A DNA stretch of 64,000 nucleotides, taken from Ruegeria sp. THAF33. GTDB taxonomy: Bacteria > Pseudomonadota > Alphaproteobacteria > Rhodobacterales > Rhodobacteraceae. The number at the start of each line of letters is the position of its first letter. Positions within the stretch are counted from its first letter, which is position 1. Below are positions 37,966-46,489 of this stretch, piece after piece. The DNA is taken from contig NZ_CP045384.1 of NCBI RefSeq assembly GCF_009363615.1, forward strand, positions 432,501-496,500, in the 5' to 3' direction. Below the pieces are notes generated by a model. That model did not search any database, was not told the origin of the DNA, and saw only the letters and a program-made list of their open reading frames with translations. Made by a program: the position numbers and the translations under genes.

Positions 37966-39573
37966 ATGGGCGATGAGAGCTCGGTCAGTGTATCTCCGCA
38001 GTCCCGCGCCCGTGTGGTGCTGGCGATGACGGCCATCTGCATGATGGTCGTGGGGTTCAACACCACTGCTGTGACCACCATATTGCCCAATCTCAGGGCC
38101 GAATTCGATTTGACCCCGTCAGGTTTGCAATGGGTTATGGCCACGTATTCCGTGACCAGCGCCACGCTTGTCTGCATCGTCAGCCGGCTGGGTGACATTA
38201 CCGGCAAGATGGGCGTGTTCTTTTTTGGCATGATCGTCTTTGCAATCGGGTCTGCCTTTGCCCTGTTGGCGCAGGACGGGGCGATGCTGCTTATCGGGCG
38301 CGGCGCGCAAGGCGCGGGCGCGGCTGCTTTGTTCGGCACGTCCCTGTCATTGTTGACGGCGGCCACGCCCGAAGAGCAGCGCGCCAGCGTTACCGGCATC
38401 TGGGGGGCGATTGTCGGTCTGGCGATCGGTGTCGGGCCCATCGTCGGTGGCGCTTTCGGCCATTATGTCAGCTGGCGCGCCGTCTTTGCAGCCGACCTGG
38501 TTCTGTTGGCTGTGGCCTTTGCCATCGGGCTGCATGTCAGCAAACGGAAATACGTTCCCGATACCCGTCTTGCCGGGGCAAAGTTCGATTATGCGGGGGC
38601 CGTTGCCATTCTGTTTTTCCTCGGGCCATTGTCCTTTGCGCTCAGCAACGGGGAAAACGGCGGGTGGACTTCGCCTTTGACACTGGTGCCGCTGGTCGTG
38701 GCGGCCGTGTCGACAATTGCCCTTGTCATCGTATCCCGCCGCAGCGACGACCCTTTGATCGAGCTTCGGTACTTTCGCCATCCGCGTTATCTGATGGCCG
38801 CGGCGGGGATGTTCTTTACTGGCTTCACGCTGTTCTGCTTCTTCGTCTATTTCAATACATTCGTCCAATCGCCCGATGCCTTTGGGTATTCGTCCATCGA
38901 TGCGGGTCTGGCGATCATGCCGCTCAGCCTCAGCATGTTTGTGATCTCGGTCACCGCACCCCGCTTTCTTGCCCCCTACAGCTTTCAATGGCCGATCGCC
39001 ATTGGCCTGGGGGCGATGGCCTGCGGGTTCCTGCTGCTGATGACAACAACGAACACAACGCAGTTTTCCGAAATCTGGTGGAAGTTGCTGATCGTCGGTG
39101 TCGGGTTGGGCATCTGCTTTTCGCTGTTGCCACGTCTGGGCCTGCGCCTGCTGCCCGAGCAGCATGTGGGGCAGGGTTCGGGGGTCATCAACGCCTGTCT
39201 CTATTTCGGAGCAACTCTTGGTGCCGTGGTGGGCGGTCTGGCCGAAGCGATCACCAAACGCCGAGGTCTGTCCGAGGTGATCGACGCGCTGCCTGCCGGG
39301 TCAATCCAGCGCGAGGATCTGGCCCATGCGCTGGCACATGGAACGCCGAACCAGATACAGCAATTGATCTCGGGGATGGATCCGTCTGCGGGAGATACAT
39401 TTGCGAAGGCCCTGCGGGATGTGCAGGACAACGCCTTTGACAATGCCATGTTGGTTGCCGCGATTGCGGCGCTGGCCGGAATGACGCTGGCGCTGATGTT
39501 GCTGCGCGGACCGGTTCCCCCTGTACACAGTGCGGCGGAATTGACCCGCAATCCGCGACAACCAAGCTCCTAA
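37966..39573 (+). CDS. MFS transporter, DHA2 (14-helix) type
   Basis: A 535-aa major facilitator protein with about 14 predicted helices. Motifs are VTTILPNLRAEFDLTPSGLQWVMATYSVTSA (motif near helix 1-2), RLGDITGKMGVFF (motif A) and GPIVGGAFGHYVSWRAVF (motif C of exporters). It is similar in architecture to EmrB/QacA drug:proton antiporters. The ATG at 37966 has only a weak GTGGGTG site; no membrane-fusion partner is adjacent, so the substrate is unknown. It converges on the next gene with a 4-base overlap. Confidence 0.9.
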   Translation: MGDESSVSVSPQSRARVVLAMTAICMMVVGFNTTAVTTILPNLRAEFDLTPSGLQWVMATYSVTSATLVCIVSRLGDITGKMGVFFFGMIVFAIGSAFALLAQDGAMLLIGRGAQGAGAAALFGTSLSLLTAATPEEQRASVTGIWGAIVGLAIGVGPIVGGAFGHYVSWRAVFAADLVLLAVAFAIGLHVSKRKYVPDTRLAGAKFDYAGAVAILFFLGPLSFALSNGENGGWTSPLTLVPLVVAAVSTIALVIVSRRSDDPLIELRYFRHPRYLMAAAGMFFTGFTLFCFFVYFNTFVQSPDAFGYSSIDAGLAIMPLSLSMFVISVTAPRFLAPYSFQWPIAIGLGAMACGFLLLMTTTNTTQFSEIWWKLLIVGVGLGICFSLLPRLGLRLLPEQHVGQGSGVINACLYFGATLGAVVGGLAEAITKRRGLSEVIDALPAGSIQREDLAHALAHGTPNQIQQLISGMDPSAGDTFAKALRDVQDNAFDNAMLVAAIAALAGMTLALMLLRGPVPPVHSAAELTRNPRQPSS

Positions 39574-39797
39574 CCGCCGAGGTAAACCCCTTTCTGAGGG
39601 CGAAAAAAGACCTTCTGATCGTGTAGCTTGCCCAGAAGTTCGTGAATACGCCGCAACGTGTCTTCCCGGTCGGTCCTGCTATCCTCTGGTTCATCCGAAG
39701 CGGCATGTGACAACGAAGCGATCGAGTCGCGCAACGCCGTTTCAATCAGATCCATATCATCGACTGAAAGCTCGATCATGTCGTTGTACTGGGGCAT
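39570..39797 (-). CDS. Conserved small hypothetical protein
   Basis: A 75-aa soluble acidic protein (IELSVDDMDLIETALRDSIASL, DRTDREDTLRRIHELLGKLHDQ) of two helices, with a short basic C-terminal tail. No family recognised with certainty. Its stop overlaps the convergent MFS gene. It is probably real given coding-like composition, but a role is unknown. Confidence 0.7.
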   Translation of the reverse strand: MPQYNDMIELSVDDMDLIETALRDSIASLSHAASDEPEDSRTDREDTLRRIHELLGKLHDQKVFFRPQKGVYLGG

Positions 39798-39911
39798 GTC
39801 CGGGTCTCCGTGGAAGCTGAGGGTTGTTCACACGGAGTGTAACATCACTGGGTCTTTGCAAAAACGCATCTTGTCCGGTTTCGCGTCCATAAGACACATG
39901 GAAGCTTCCAG

Positions 39912-39942
39912 AAAAAAGGCCGCCCCCAAGGGACGGCCTTTC
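39912..39942 (-). terminator. Rho-independent terminator of rplS-rpmE
   Basis: On the minus strand, AAGGCCGTCCC pairs with GGGCGGCCTT around a TTGG-containing loop, followed by a run of T (A-run at 39912-39917 on the plus strand). It lies about 20 bases after rpmE. Confidence 0.8.
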
Positions 39943-39962
39943 GAAATCGAAACAAGTCAGAC

Positions 39963-40184
39963 TTAGAAGCCCAGACCTTCGTATTTCTTTTTGAACTTCG
40001 ACACGCGGCCGCCGGCGTCCATCAGGCGCGACGAACCACCAGTCCATGCAGGGTGCACGGAGGGGTCGATTTCCAGAGCCAGCTGGTCGCCTTCGGCGCC
40101 CCAGGTGGATTTCATCTGAACCACTGTGCCATCGGTCATTTTGACGTCGATGACGTGATAATCGGGATGGATGTCTTTTTTCAT
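39963..40184 (-). CDS. rpmE: 50S ribosomal protein L31
   Basis: A 73-aa protein with the L31 sequence [18 protein letters not shown] and C-terminal [16 protein letters not shown]. It lacks the CxxC zinc pairs of the C+ form, so it is the zinc-free type. It follows rplS by 11 bases. Confidence 0.97.
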   Translation of the reverse strand: MKKDIHPDYHVIDVKMTDGTVVQMKSTWGAEGDQLALEIDPSVHPAWTGGSSRLMDAGGRVSKFKKKYEGLGF

Positions 40185-40195
40185 CTTTCCGTTCC

Positions 40196-40579
40196 TTACG
40201 CTTCGGCGCCAGCCTTGGGCTTGTAGTTCGTGACCTCTGCGATACGCGCGGACTTACCGCGGCGGGTGCGCAGATAGTACAGTTTGGCGCGACGAACGCG
40301 GCCACGGCGGACAACGGTGATGCTGTCGATGTTGGTCGAATACAGCGGGAACACACGCTCCACGCCTTCGCCGAACGAAATCTTGCGAACGGTGAACGAA
40401 CCGGCAATGCCATTGCCGTTGTTGCGCGCGATGCAGACGCCTTCGTAGTTCTGCACACGGGTGCGCGACCCTTCGGTCACCTTATAGCCGACACGAATGG
40501 TGTCACCGGCCTTGAAGTCGGGGATGTCTTTCCCCAGGGCGGCAATCTGTTCCGCCTCAAGCTGTGCGATAAGATCCAT
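40196..40579 (-). CDS. rplS: 50S ribosomal protein L19
   Basis: A 127-aa protein with standard L19 features: [28 protein letters not shown] and [27 protein letters not shown] good AGGAG precedes the ATG at 40579, and the next base upstream is a long leader. It is usually downstream of trmD; here two convergently oriented genes lie between. Confidence 0.97.
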   Translation of the reverse strand: MDLIAQLEAEQIAALGKDIPDFKAGDTIRVGYKVTEGSRTRVQNYEGVCIARNNGNGIAGSFTVRKISFGEGVERVFPLYSTNIDSITVVRRGRVRRAKLYYLRTRRGKSARIAEVTNYKPKAGAEA

Positions 40580-40946
40580 CGCAGGTACTCCTATATGCTC
40601 GTGGTTGGCCCACGAAGTTTGGGCACGGCCTGAGAGCTCTTGGTCTTCACCGGGTCCTGCATGCAGCCCGCCAGAGGTCAGATCGAATGTTCCTTTGGTC
40701 TGGTTTGATCTGACACATCCCCGCCGAAGAAAGCCGGGCTTTAAGCCGATAATCAAACCAATAGACCGGAGTCGCAGAATACGGCACCGGATTGCGGTCG
40801 TTTAAGGGTATTGAGTGCCGGGATCAAGAACAAATCGTATGACGAAGCAGTGGGAATCCGCCTTTCGAAAATCCCACCGTTGCCACGGCGGTCAGATCAG
40901 GCATTCTGAAGGAAATTGAAAGAGCAGAAATTTCAGACAGGACCTC
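40580..40946. other. Divergent intergenic region, rplS leader and GH25 promoter
   Basis: This 367-base region separates the divergent rplS and GH25 genes. An 8-base inverted repeat GTCAGATC (40677-40684) / GATCTGAC (40707-40714) with a 22-base spacer lies about 100 bases upstream of rplS. It could be a leader stem or operator. No gene is convincing. GGAC, within tcagacaggacctcATG, precedes the GH25 start. Confidence 0.4.
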
Positions 40947-41750
40947 ATGATGCGAATTGCACTTATGCTGACGATTGCAGCCGCTTTGCTTATGTCGTGC
41001 GGGCGCGGCGGCCCGAAACCGCAGGTCGTGGAACCCACGCCGGGTGTGGACAGGACAGCGCCGTCCGTAATCTATCCTGATTTTGGGGACGCCGATCCGC
41101 ATGACTGGGAGGGCCGTCACCCCGGCTTGTATCCGATCCACGGGCTTGACGTCTCGCGCTGGCAGGGACCGATAGACTGGCGCACAGCCAAAGCTTCGGG
41201 CGTAAGCTTTGCGTTTTTGAAAGCAACCGAAGGCGGCGATGTGGCGGATCCATTATTCGACGACCACAGGCGCGGTGCTCAGGCGGCGGGCGTGCCGTGG
41301 GGGGCTTATCATTACTATTATTTCTGCCGATCGGCCCGGGAACAGGCGCGTTGGTTCATTCAGAACGTCCCGAAAGGGGCAGATCTGCCGCATGTTCTTG
41401 ACATGGAGTGGACGCCGCATTCCAAGACCTGCACGTTGCGGCCCGATGGCAGAACCGTCCGCGCCGAAGCGCAGCGCTTTCTGGACATTCTCGAACGGCA
41501 TTATGGCCGGCGTCCCATCGTCTATACGACAGTGGATTTCTTTGCGGATACGGATATCGGGCGTTTGCCCAAAACCGAGTTCTGGTTGCGATCCGTCGCA
41601 GGCCATCCGCGTCAGGTCTATCCCCGCACGGTCTGGCGGTTTTGGCAATACACCGGCACCGGGCTGGTGCCGGGGGTTCAGGGCAGGGTGGACATCAACA
41701 CGTTCAACGGCACCCCAGAAACTTGGGCCAGCTGGAAAGCGCGCCGCTAG
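40947..41750 (+). CDS. GH25 muramidase lipoprotein
   Basis: A 267-aa glycoside hydrolase of family 25 (lysozyme). The N terminus has a lipobox ALLMSC (Cys18), so it should be a lipoprotein. Key segments are HGLDVSRWQGPIDW (about 65-78), SFAFLKATEG, GAYHYYYF, and VLDMEW with Asp152 and Glu154 as the catalytic pair. It probably cuts peptidoglycan in the envelope. Its stop overlaps the convergent lipoprotein gene by 4 bases. Confidence 0.92.
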   Translation: MMRIALMLTIAAALLMSCGRGGPKPQVVEPTPGVDRTAPSVIYPDFGDADPHDWEGRHPGLYPIHGLDVSRWQGPIDWRTAKASGVSFAFLKATEGGDVADPLFDDHRRGAQAAGVPWGAYHYYYFCRSAREQARWFIQNVPKGADLPHVLDMEWTPHSKTCTLRPDGRTVRAEAQRFLDILERHYGRRPIVYTTVDFFADTDIGRLPKTEFWLRSVAGHPRQVYPRTVWRFWQYTGTGLVPGVQGRVDINTFNGTPETWASWKARR

Positions 41751-42172
41751 TTTTGTGACGTTCCGTAGGTTTCGATAGTGCCGCCCCCGACCAAGTGGTC
41801 CAGCCGCCGTTCGCGTTCATCACCAAAGGCGTTGCGCACCCAGAACGATTCACCCGCGGTCAGTTCGCGCCGCTCGAAACCGCGTGCGCGCAGGCAGCGA
41901 TCAACCTGATCGATTTCGCCCTGTTGGCGCAGTTCGTCCTGAAATGGCGCGGTGACCGCAGGCCCGATGATGATGCCCCAAAGCAGGATATTTGTTGCAT
42001 AACCGCCGATTACGGCGCTGTTGCCGCCCTCGTCAGCTTCCTGAGAGCAGGAGTCAACGGCAACCTTCGCAGAGTGCAGATTGTGACCGGCTTGCGTCGG
42101 AACCGACATCCCAAGCGGTTTGGTGGTACAGGCGGAGGCAACCAGTAACGTGCCAAGCAATAACTTTTTCAT
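41747..42172 (-). CDS. Hypothetical lipoprotein
   Basis: A 141-aa protein with a signal peptide and lipobox LVASAC (Cys15). The mature part has a glycine-rich hydrophobic segment (about 49-75, NSAVIGGYATNILLWGIIIGP), which may insert in a membrane, and a charged C-terminal part with a Cys (CLRARGFERREL). Convergent with the GH25 gene and overlapping it by 4 bases. No family recognised. Confidence 0.75.
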   Translation of the reverse strand: MKKLLLGTLLVASACTTKPLGMSVPTQAGHNLHSAKVAVDSCSQEADEGGNSAVIGGYATNILLWGIIIGPAVTAPFQDELRQQGEIDQVDRCLRARGFERRELTAGESFWVRNAFGDERERRLDHLVGGGTIETYGTSQN

Positions 42173-42311
42173 AATGCCTTCTATTTCACTTCTTATTACC
42201 CAAAAACTAATGGGGCATGGAAGTGAATAAGTTCAGGTGCGTTCAACTTCAAATGGCATTCTGACAAACATCGAAACTGAGGCATCCCGGCCACAACGAG
42301 CGGGTCTAGCC

Positions 42312-43115
42312 CTAGGATTCTGATCTGGCTTTGACGTATTCTGCCCAGATATCAGGACGCCGTAAGCGCGTGATGTCTTGTGCCATTTTTTGCCGCCATT
42401 CCGCGATCCGGCCATGATGGCCCGACATCAGAATCTCGGGGATCGGGCGCCCTTTCCAATCTGCGGGGCGGGTATACTGGGGGTGCTCCAGCAAACCCGA
42501 GGCAAAACTTTCTTCTTCGGTCGAAGCCTGATTTCCAAGCACTCCGGGAATCAGCCGTACCGTGGCATCGATCAGGGCTTGTGCCGCGATTTCGCCGCCG
42601 GTCATGACGAAATCACCCAACGACACCTCTTGCACGCCATAATGTTCCAAAACGCGCTCGTCCACGCCTTCAAAACGACCGCACAGAAGGGTCATGCCGT
42701 CACAACGAGCAAGATTCTGCATCATGCTCTGGTCCATGCGACGCCCGCGCGGGCTGAGGTAGATCAGCGGCCAGTTCCCTTGAATGCCCGCCATCGCATG
42801 TTCGATCGCGTCACCCAGAACATCGGCCCGCAGAACCATGCCCGCGCCACCCCCGGCCGGGGTGTCATCAACGTTGCGATGTTTGCCTATACCGAACTGT
42901 CGCAGATCCACTGTTTCCAGTTGCCAAAGCCCTTCCTGCAAGGCTTTGCCTGTCAGGCTTTCGCCAAGAACACCGGGGAAGGCGGACGGGAACAAAGTGA
43001 TGATCTTGGCTTTCCAGACCCCGTGCAGATTAGGGCTCGGAGTCATCAGCTCGCGTGGTTTCAGGGAAGGACGGATCGCCTTGCGGCCATGGGATCTGCT
43101 GGGTTTCTCTGTCAT
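42312..43115 (-). CDS. trmD: tRNA (guanine-N1)-methyltransferase
   Basis: A 267-aa knotted SPOUT methyltransferase that makes m1G37. Motifs include KIITLFPSAFPGVLGESLTGKAL, GGGAGMVLR, YLSPRGRRMDQ, LLCGRFEGVDERV and SLGDFVMTGGEIAAQALIDA. The N terminus is extended by about 30 residues compared with E. coli (MTEKPSRSHGRKAIRPSLKPRELM..), as in related alphaproteobacteria. Its ATG (43115) overlaps the stop codon of the sulfotransferase-like gene (ATGA). Confidence 0.97.
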   Translation of the reverse strand: MTEKPSRSHGRKAIRPSLKPRELMTPSPNLHGVWKAKIITLFPSAFPGVLGESLTGKALQEGLWQLETVDLRQFGIGKHRNVDDTPAGGGAGMVLRADVLGDAIEHAMAGIQGNWPLIYLSPRGRRMDQSMMQNLARCDGMTLLCGRFEGVDERVLEHYGVQEVSLGDFVMTGGEIAAQALIDATVRLIPGVLGNQASTEEESFASGLLEHPQYTRPADWKGRPIPEILMSGHHGRIAEWRQKMAQDITRLRRPDIWAEYVKARSES

Positions 43116-43927
43116 GTCTGGCGGGCCAGTTCGTTCTGTGCGGATTGAATCAGTGCTTTCTTCTGGGTGATCATGGCGGCGTCGTCCAGCGAGGATCGGT
43201 TCAGCGCCAGGATTTCCTGTAGCACATCGTCTGAAAATGTTGGCGTGCCATGTGCAGGCCCGACAAGTTGTGACGAAAGCTCGGGTGGCAGGTTCAGAAA
43301 TTCGGCCAAGGGCGCACCTGCACCAAGGCGGTGGTTCTGCAACGCCTCCATCCACTCTGTTCTGACCGTGACGGATGGCAACCGATTCCGGACGGCATCA
43401 GCGGTTTCCTGAAGCGATGGCAAATGGGCAAGGTCAGAGGAAAAGGCGTCCAAGTCCTGCACCATGCGTGATTTCTGCAAGTCGTGTGCCCACAGGCTCC
43501 GCAGCCATTGATCGCGGGCGCGCAAGGATATGTAGATCGTGATGTCGGTTTCATGACCCAGGAACCGACGCCGCACGACGCTGATCAGAGTTTCCGCCAG
43601 TTCCGGCGCGGCACCGTAACCTTCACGCTTGTTTCTGCTGGGGCGCAAGCCTGCGAAATTCTCTTCGCTCAGGATCAACCCCCGGCGTGCGCCGAAATCC
43701 AGATCGTCCAGAAACGCATGCAGGTGACTTCCAAAACCCGCCAATGTGGAATCCAGCCGGTAAAGCGAGTGACGCGTGGCCGCCTCGCTCAAGCCGCTGT
43801 TGCGCGTCTTGTAGGGCAGAACCAATGCGAAGCGGGGCCAGATCAGTTTCCGGTTTTCATGGAGGAAGGACTGTGCTGCGGTCATGCCTGTTTTGTGCAG
43901 GCCCAGATGCAGCAGGACCCGCCGCAT
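43112..43927 (-). CDS. Sulfotransferase-like protein
   Basis: A 271-aa protein with the N-terminal phosphate-binding pattern HLGLHKTGMTAAQSFL (about 7-22) that resembles PAPS-dependent sulfotransferases (HIGLHKTGTT). The 3'-phosphosulfate region may be ITIYISLRARDQWLRSLWAHDL (about 130-151). It is nested between rimM and trmD, with 1-base overlap upstream and 4-base overlap downstream, so it is coupled to their translation. The substrate is not known and enzymatic activity is not assured. Confidence 0.7.
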   Translation of the reverse strand: MRRVLLHLGLHKTGMTAAQSFLHENRKLIWPRFALVLPYKTRNSGLSEAATRHSLYRLDSTLAGFGSHLHAFLDDLDFGARRGLILSEENFAGLRPSRNKREGYGAAPELAETLISVVRRRFLGHETDITIYISLRARDQWLRSLWAHDLQKSRMVQDLDAFSSDLAHLPSLQETADAVRNRLPSVTVRTEWMEALQNHRLGAGAPLAEFLNLPPELSSQLVGPAHGTPTFSDDVLQEILALNRSSLDDAAMITQKKALIQSAQNELARQT

Positions 43928-44430
43928 CAGATCAGGCCTTCGGGCGGGTCGGCCACGATACGGCCTTGTTCCAGATCTACCGTGGGTACAACTTGCATCG
44001 TGAAAGGCAGCAAAACCGTGGTTTTCAGGCCCGGCCCGTGCAATTCCAACAAGTCCGCGGCGCCGTGGTTCTGCACCGATTTGACCTTGCCCAGCAGGGT
44101 GCCTCCGGTGTCATAGACATCCAGCCCGATCAGGTCGTTGTGGTAGAATTCATCATCGGGCAGCGACGGCAGCTGATCGCGCCTTGCATAAAGGCGCAAC
44201 CCATTCAGGGCATCCGCCTGTTCCTTGGTTTCAACGCCACCAAGGCGGGCCGCGAATCCGTTCTTGATGGTGCGCGTCAATACCACCGGATAACGCTCTT
44301 TGCCCGCTTCATCGGTCAGCGGCGAATAGGTCTCGATATCTTCGGGAACGGCGCAAAAGCTTTTCAGCCTCACCTCGCCTCGCACACCGTAAGCCCCCGC
44401 GATGCTGCCGACGCAGATCAGATCACTCAT
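43927..44430 (-). CDS. rimM: Ribosome maturation factor RimM
   Basis: A 167-aa 30S maturation factor. It has an N-terminal barrel ([26 protein letters not shown]) and a C-terminal PRC domain ([52 protein letters not shown]). Its stop overlaps the start of the sulfotransferase-like gene, and its start lies inside the 3' end of a small membrane protein gene. Confidence 0.97.
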   Translation of the reverse strand: MSDLICVGSIAGAYGVRGEVRLKSFCAVPEDIETYSPLTDEAGKERYPVVLTRTIKNGFAARLGGVETKEQADALNGLRLYARRDQLPSLPDDEFYHNDLIGLDVYDTGGTLLGKVKSVQNHGAADLLELHGPGLKTTVLLPFTMQVVPTVDLEQGRIVADPPEGLI

Positions 44431-44572
44431 TGGCTGCCCCAGTCGTCAAACATATCCCGTTTCTCCATTCGCCAAGCCCGTTGCAGGCTTCGCGCTGGTT
44501 GTTGCGCTCGAAGAACACGCCCACAATAAAGGCGATCAACAGCAGAATGGGAAGTCGTATCAATCCGAACAT
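44423..44572 (-). CDS. Small single-helix membrane protein (49 aa) overlapping rimM
   Basis: A 49-residue ORF from ATG at 44572 to TGA at 44423. One membrane helix ([17 protein letters not shown]) is followed by a polar tail with two cysteines ([22 protein letters not shown]). It overlaps rimM by 8 bases and follows bluB closely (its ATG is 7 bases after the bluB stop). This pattern, with a hydrophobic helix, FERNN and two cysteines in GxW..GIC, resembles a conserved small protein of roseobacters. Its role is unknown. Confidence 0.75.
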   Translation of the reverse strand: MFGLIRLPILLLIAFIVGVFFERNNQREACNGLGEWRNGICLTTGAANE

Positions 44573-44578
44573 GAGGCC

Positions 44579-45214
44579 TTACCGTGTTTCGATCGTCAGG
44601 CCCTGCGCCCGGGTTTCCCAGCCGACCTGTTCCAGTTCAGGTGTATCCGACATCTGTTCCGGCCGGCCGACACAGAAATAGCCGATCAGGCGCCAGGTTT
44701 CAGGAACATTCAGATCGCGCTTCATCTGGTCGGGGTCCAGAATGGAAACCCAGCCCAAGCCCAGCCCTTCCACCCGAAGTGCAAGCCAGAACAAAGTGAT
44801 CGCGGACACGACAGAGTAGCGCCGCATCTCGGGCATCGTGCCGGCGCCCAGCCCCAGCCCTTTTTCGGTGCTGTCGTCGCAGAAGACGGCCAGTTGCACA
44901 GGTGCTTCCTGCATCCCGGAAAGCTTCAGCCTGCTGTATAGCTGCGCCTTGTCCCCCGAGTAGCCCGCCAAAGCGTGGTCATTGGCGGTGCGAAAATTCT
45001 TCAGCGCTGCGGCCCTTGCCGCTTCGCTTTCGACGCGGATCACGCGCCAGGGTTCGCTGAGCCCCACTGAAGGGGCCAGTCGAAATGCGTCGAGGCAGCG
45101 CGCCAGCACTGCCTCGTCAATCGCATCGGTGCGGAACCGGCGCACATCCCGCCGGAGCCGCAACAACAGGTCGAACTGCGTGCGAAAATCGTCTGTAAAG
45201 GGGTGATCCCGCAC
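44579..45214 (-). CDS. bluB: 5,6-dimethylbenzimidazole synthase
   Basis: A 211-aa flavin-destroying nitroreductase-fold enzyme that converts FMNH2 into 5,6-dimethylbenzimidazole, the lower ligand of vitamin B12. Family segments are LLRLRRDVRRFRTD (about 17-30), LAPSVGLSEPWRVIRVES (about 47-64), KAQLYSRLKLSGMQEAPVQLAVFCD and GLGLGWVSILDP. The assignment to BluB rather than a general nitroreductase rests on these. No cobalamin gene is adjacent, but it lies between rpsP and rimM. Confidence 0.9.
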   Translation of the reverse strand: MRDHPFTDDFRTQFDLLLRLRRDVRRFRTDAIDEAVLARCLDAFRLAPSVGLSEPWRVIRVESEAARAAALKNFRTANDHALAGYSGDKAQLYSRLKLSGMQEAPVQLAVFCDDSTEKGLGLGAGTMPEMRRYSVVSAITLFWLALRVEGLGLGWVSILDPDQMKRDLNVPETWRLIGYFCVGRPEQMSDTPELEQVGWETRAQGLTIETR

Positions 45215-45226
45215 GCGTGCGCCTGC

Positions 45227-45616
45227 TTATTCTTCTGCTGCAGCTTCTTCTGCCGGAGCAGCAGCGGCTTCGGCTGCTTCAGCGGCCTTGGCGGCTTTCT
45301 CTTCGGCGCGCTCCTGGGCTTTCTTGCCCGGAGTTCCCTTGTTGGGGTTGTTGCGCTCGGCTTTGTCACGGGCACCGGCCGCTTCCAGCATACGTGCGAT
45401 ACGGTCGGTGGGCTGTGCGCCCTGATCCAGCCAGTACTGGATGCGCTCCATGTTCATTTTCACGCGCTCTTCGCTGTCTTTCGGCAGCAGCGGGTTGTAG
45501 GTGCCCAGTTTCTCGATGAAACGGCCATCGCGCGGCATACGGCTGTCAGCCGCAACGATGCGATAGAAAGGACGTTTTTTCGAGCCGCCGCGGGCGAGAC
45601 GAATTTTCATTGCCAT
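45227..45616 (-). CDS. rpsP: 30S ribosomal protein S16 with Ala/Glu-rich tail
   Basis: A 129-aa S16. The core [42 protein letters not shown] is canonical, with length about 80 residues in E. coli. The extra part is an Ala/Glu-rich C-terminal tail (about 95-129, [26 protein letters not shown]) of low complexity. Such tails are seen in other alphaproteobacterial S16. GGAG precedes the ATG. Confidence 0.97.
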   Translation of the reverse strand: MAMKIRLARGGSKKRPFYRIVAADSRMPRDGRFIEKLGTYNPLLPKDSEERVKMNMERIQYWLDQGAQPTDRIARMLEAAGARDKAERNNPNKGTPGKKAQERAEEKAAKAAEAAEAAAAPAEEAAAEE

Positions 45617-45656
45617 GGTGGTATCTCCTTTGAATGGCGTTACTGGGATTTCCCAG

Positions 45657-45953
45657 TCAATTCTGGTGTTTCTTGTGGTGTCGGATGACTTCCTGAATGA
45701 TGAAATTCAGGAAAGCCTTGGCGAAATCGGGGTCCAGGTCGGCCTCATTCGCCAGGTCTTCTAACCGTGCGATCTGCGCAGCTTCGCGCGAGGGATCGGA
45801 CGGGGGAAGGTCGTGTTCGGCCTTGAGCTTGCCAACGGCCTGCGTGTGCTTGAACCGCTCGCCCAGCGTATAGACAAGGATCGCGTCCAGCCTGTCGATG
45901 CTTTCGCGATGCTCTTTCAACAGCGTGGCAGCCTGTGTCACGGGGTTGGTCAT
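45657..45953 (-). CDS. Chorismate mutase (AroQ type)
   Basis: A 98-aa all-helical protein of the PheA-type mutase domain. It has [52 protein letters not shown], with the active-site Arg and Lys of the AroQ fold. It converts chorismate to prephenate for phenylalanine and tyrosine synthesis. It overlaps the first GNAT gene by 4 bases (ATGA) and lies 40 bases upstream of rpsP. Confidence 0.92.
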   Translation of the reverse strand: MTNPVTQAATLLKEHRESIDRLDAILVYTLGERFKHTQAVGKLKAEHDLPPSDPSREAAQIARLEDLANEADLDPDFAKAFLNFIIQEVIRHHKKHQN

Positions 45954-46489
45954 TGGCCGGTCCTTTCGGTGGTCAAGTCAATCTGCGGATGGCGCCAGAT
46001 CTGAGCGTGCTTGCCCAGAAGTTCGGCATTCTCAAGCTCCAGCGTTGCACCAAGCCGTTCAGCCAAAGCGCGCGAACGATCATTTGCATGGGCGATGTAC
46101 GAAATCACGCCGTTCAGGCCATGATGCCGGGCGGCATGATCACGCGCAGCCGATGCAGCTTCAAAGGCCAGCCCCTTGCCTTCGGCCTCTGCCATCAGCG
46201 TCCAGCCCAGCTCGGGCTCCGCCCAGCCGGGTACGTAGATCATGCCTGCCCAGCCGACGAATGTGCCGCCGGCCTTTTCGGTCAGGTGCCACAGGCCATA
46301 ACCCCGCAACGCCCAATGACCCAGCCGGTTCGACAATGAGCTCCAGCATTCGCGCGCATCCCTGGGGCCGCCCACCATATGGCTGCGCTGGGTCGCGAAG
46401 AATGCGGTCATCGCGGGCAGGTCATCCAGATGCGGCGCGCGCAGGATCAGGCGTTCGGTTTCAATTGTGGGAATGGTGAAAGAGGTCAT
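45950..46489 (-). CDS. GNAT acetyltransferase (RimJ/RimL-like), copy 1 of 3
   Basis: A 179-aa GNAT-fold acetyltransferase. N-terminal IPTIETERLILRAPHLDDLPAM is a RimJ/RimL hallmark, followed by GHWALRGYGLWHLTEKAGGTFVGWAG and ELGWTLMAEAEGKGLAFEAASAARDHA, which includes the acetyl-CoA loop. GGAGG precedes the ATG; it overlaps the previous and next genes by 4 bases. The acceptor is unknown: ribosomal protein, aminoglycoside or amino acid. Confidence 0.88.
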   Translation of the reverse strand: MTSFTIPTIETERLILRAPHLDDLPAMTAFFATQRSHMVGGPRDARECWSSLSNRLGHWALRGYGLWHLTEKAGGTFVGWAGMIYVPGWAEPELGWTLMAEAEGKGLAFEAASAARDHAARHHGLNGVISYIAHANDRSRALAERLGATLELENAELLGKHAQIWRHPQIDLTTERTGQ

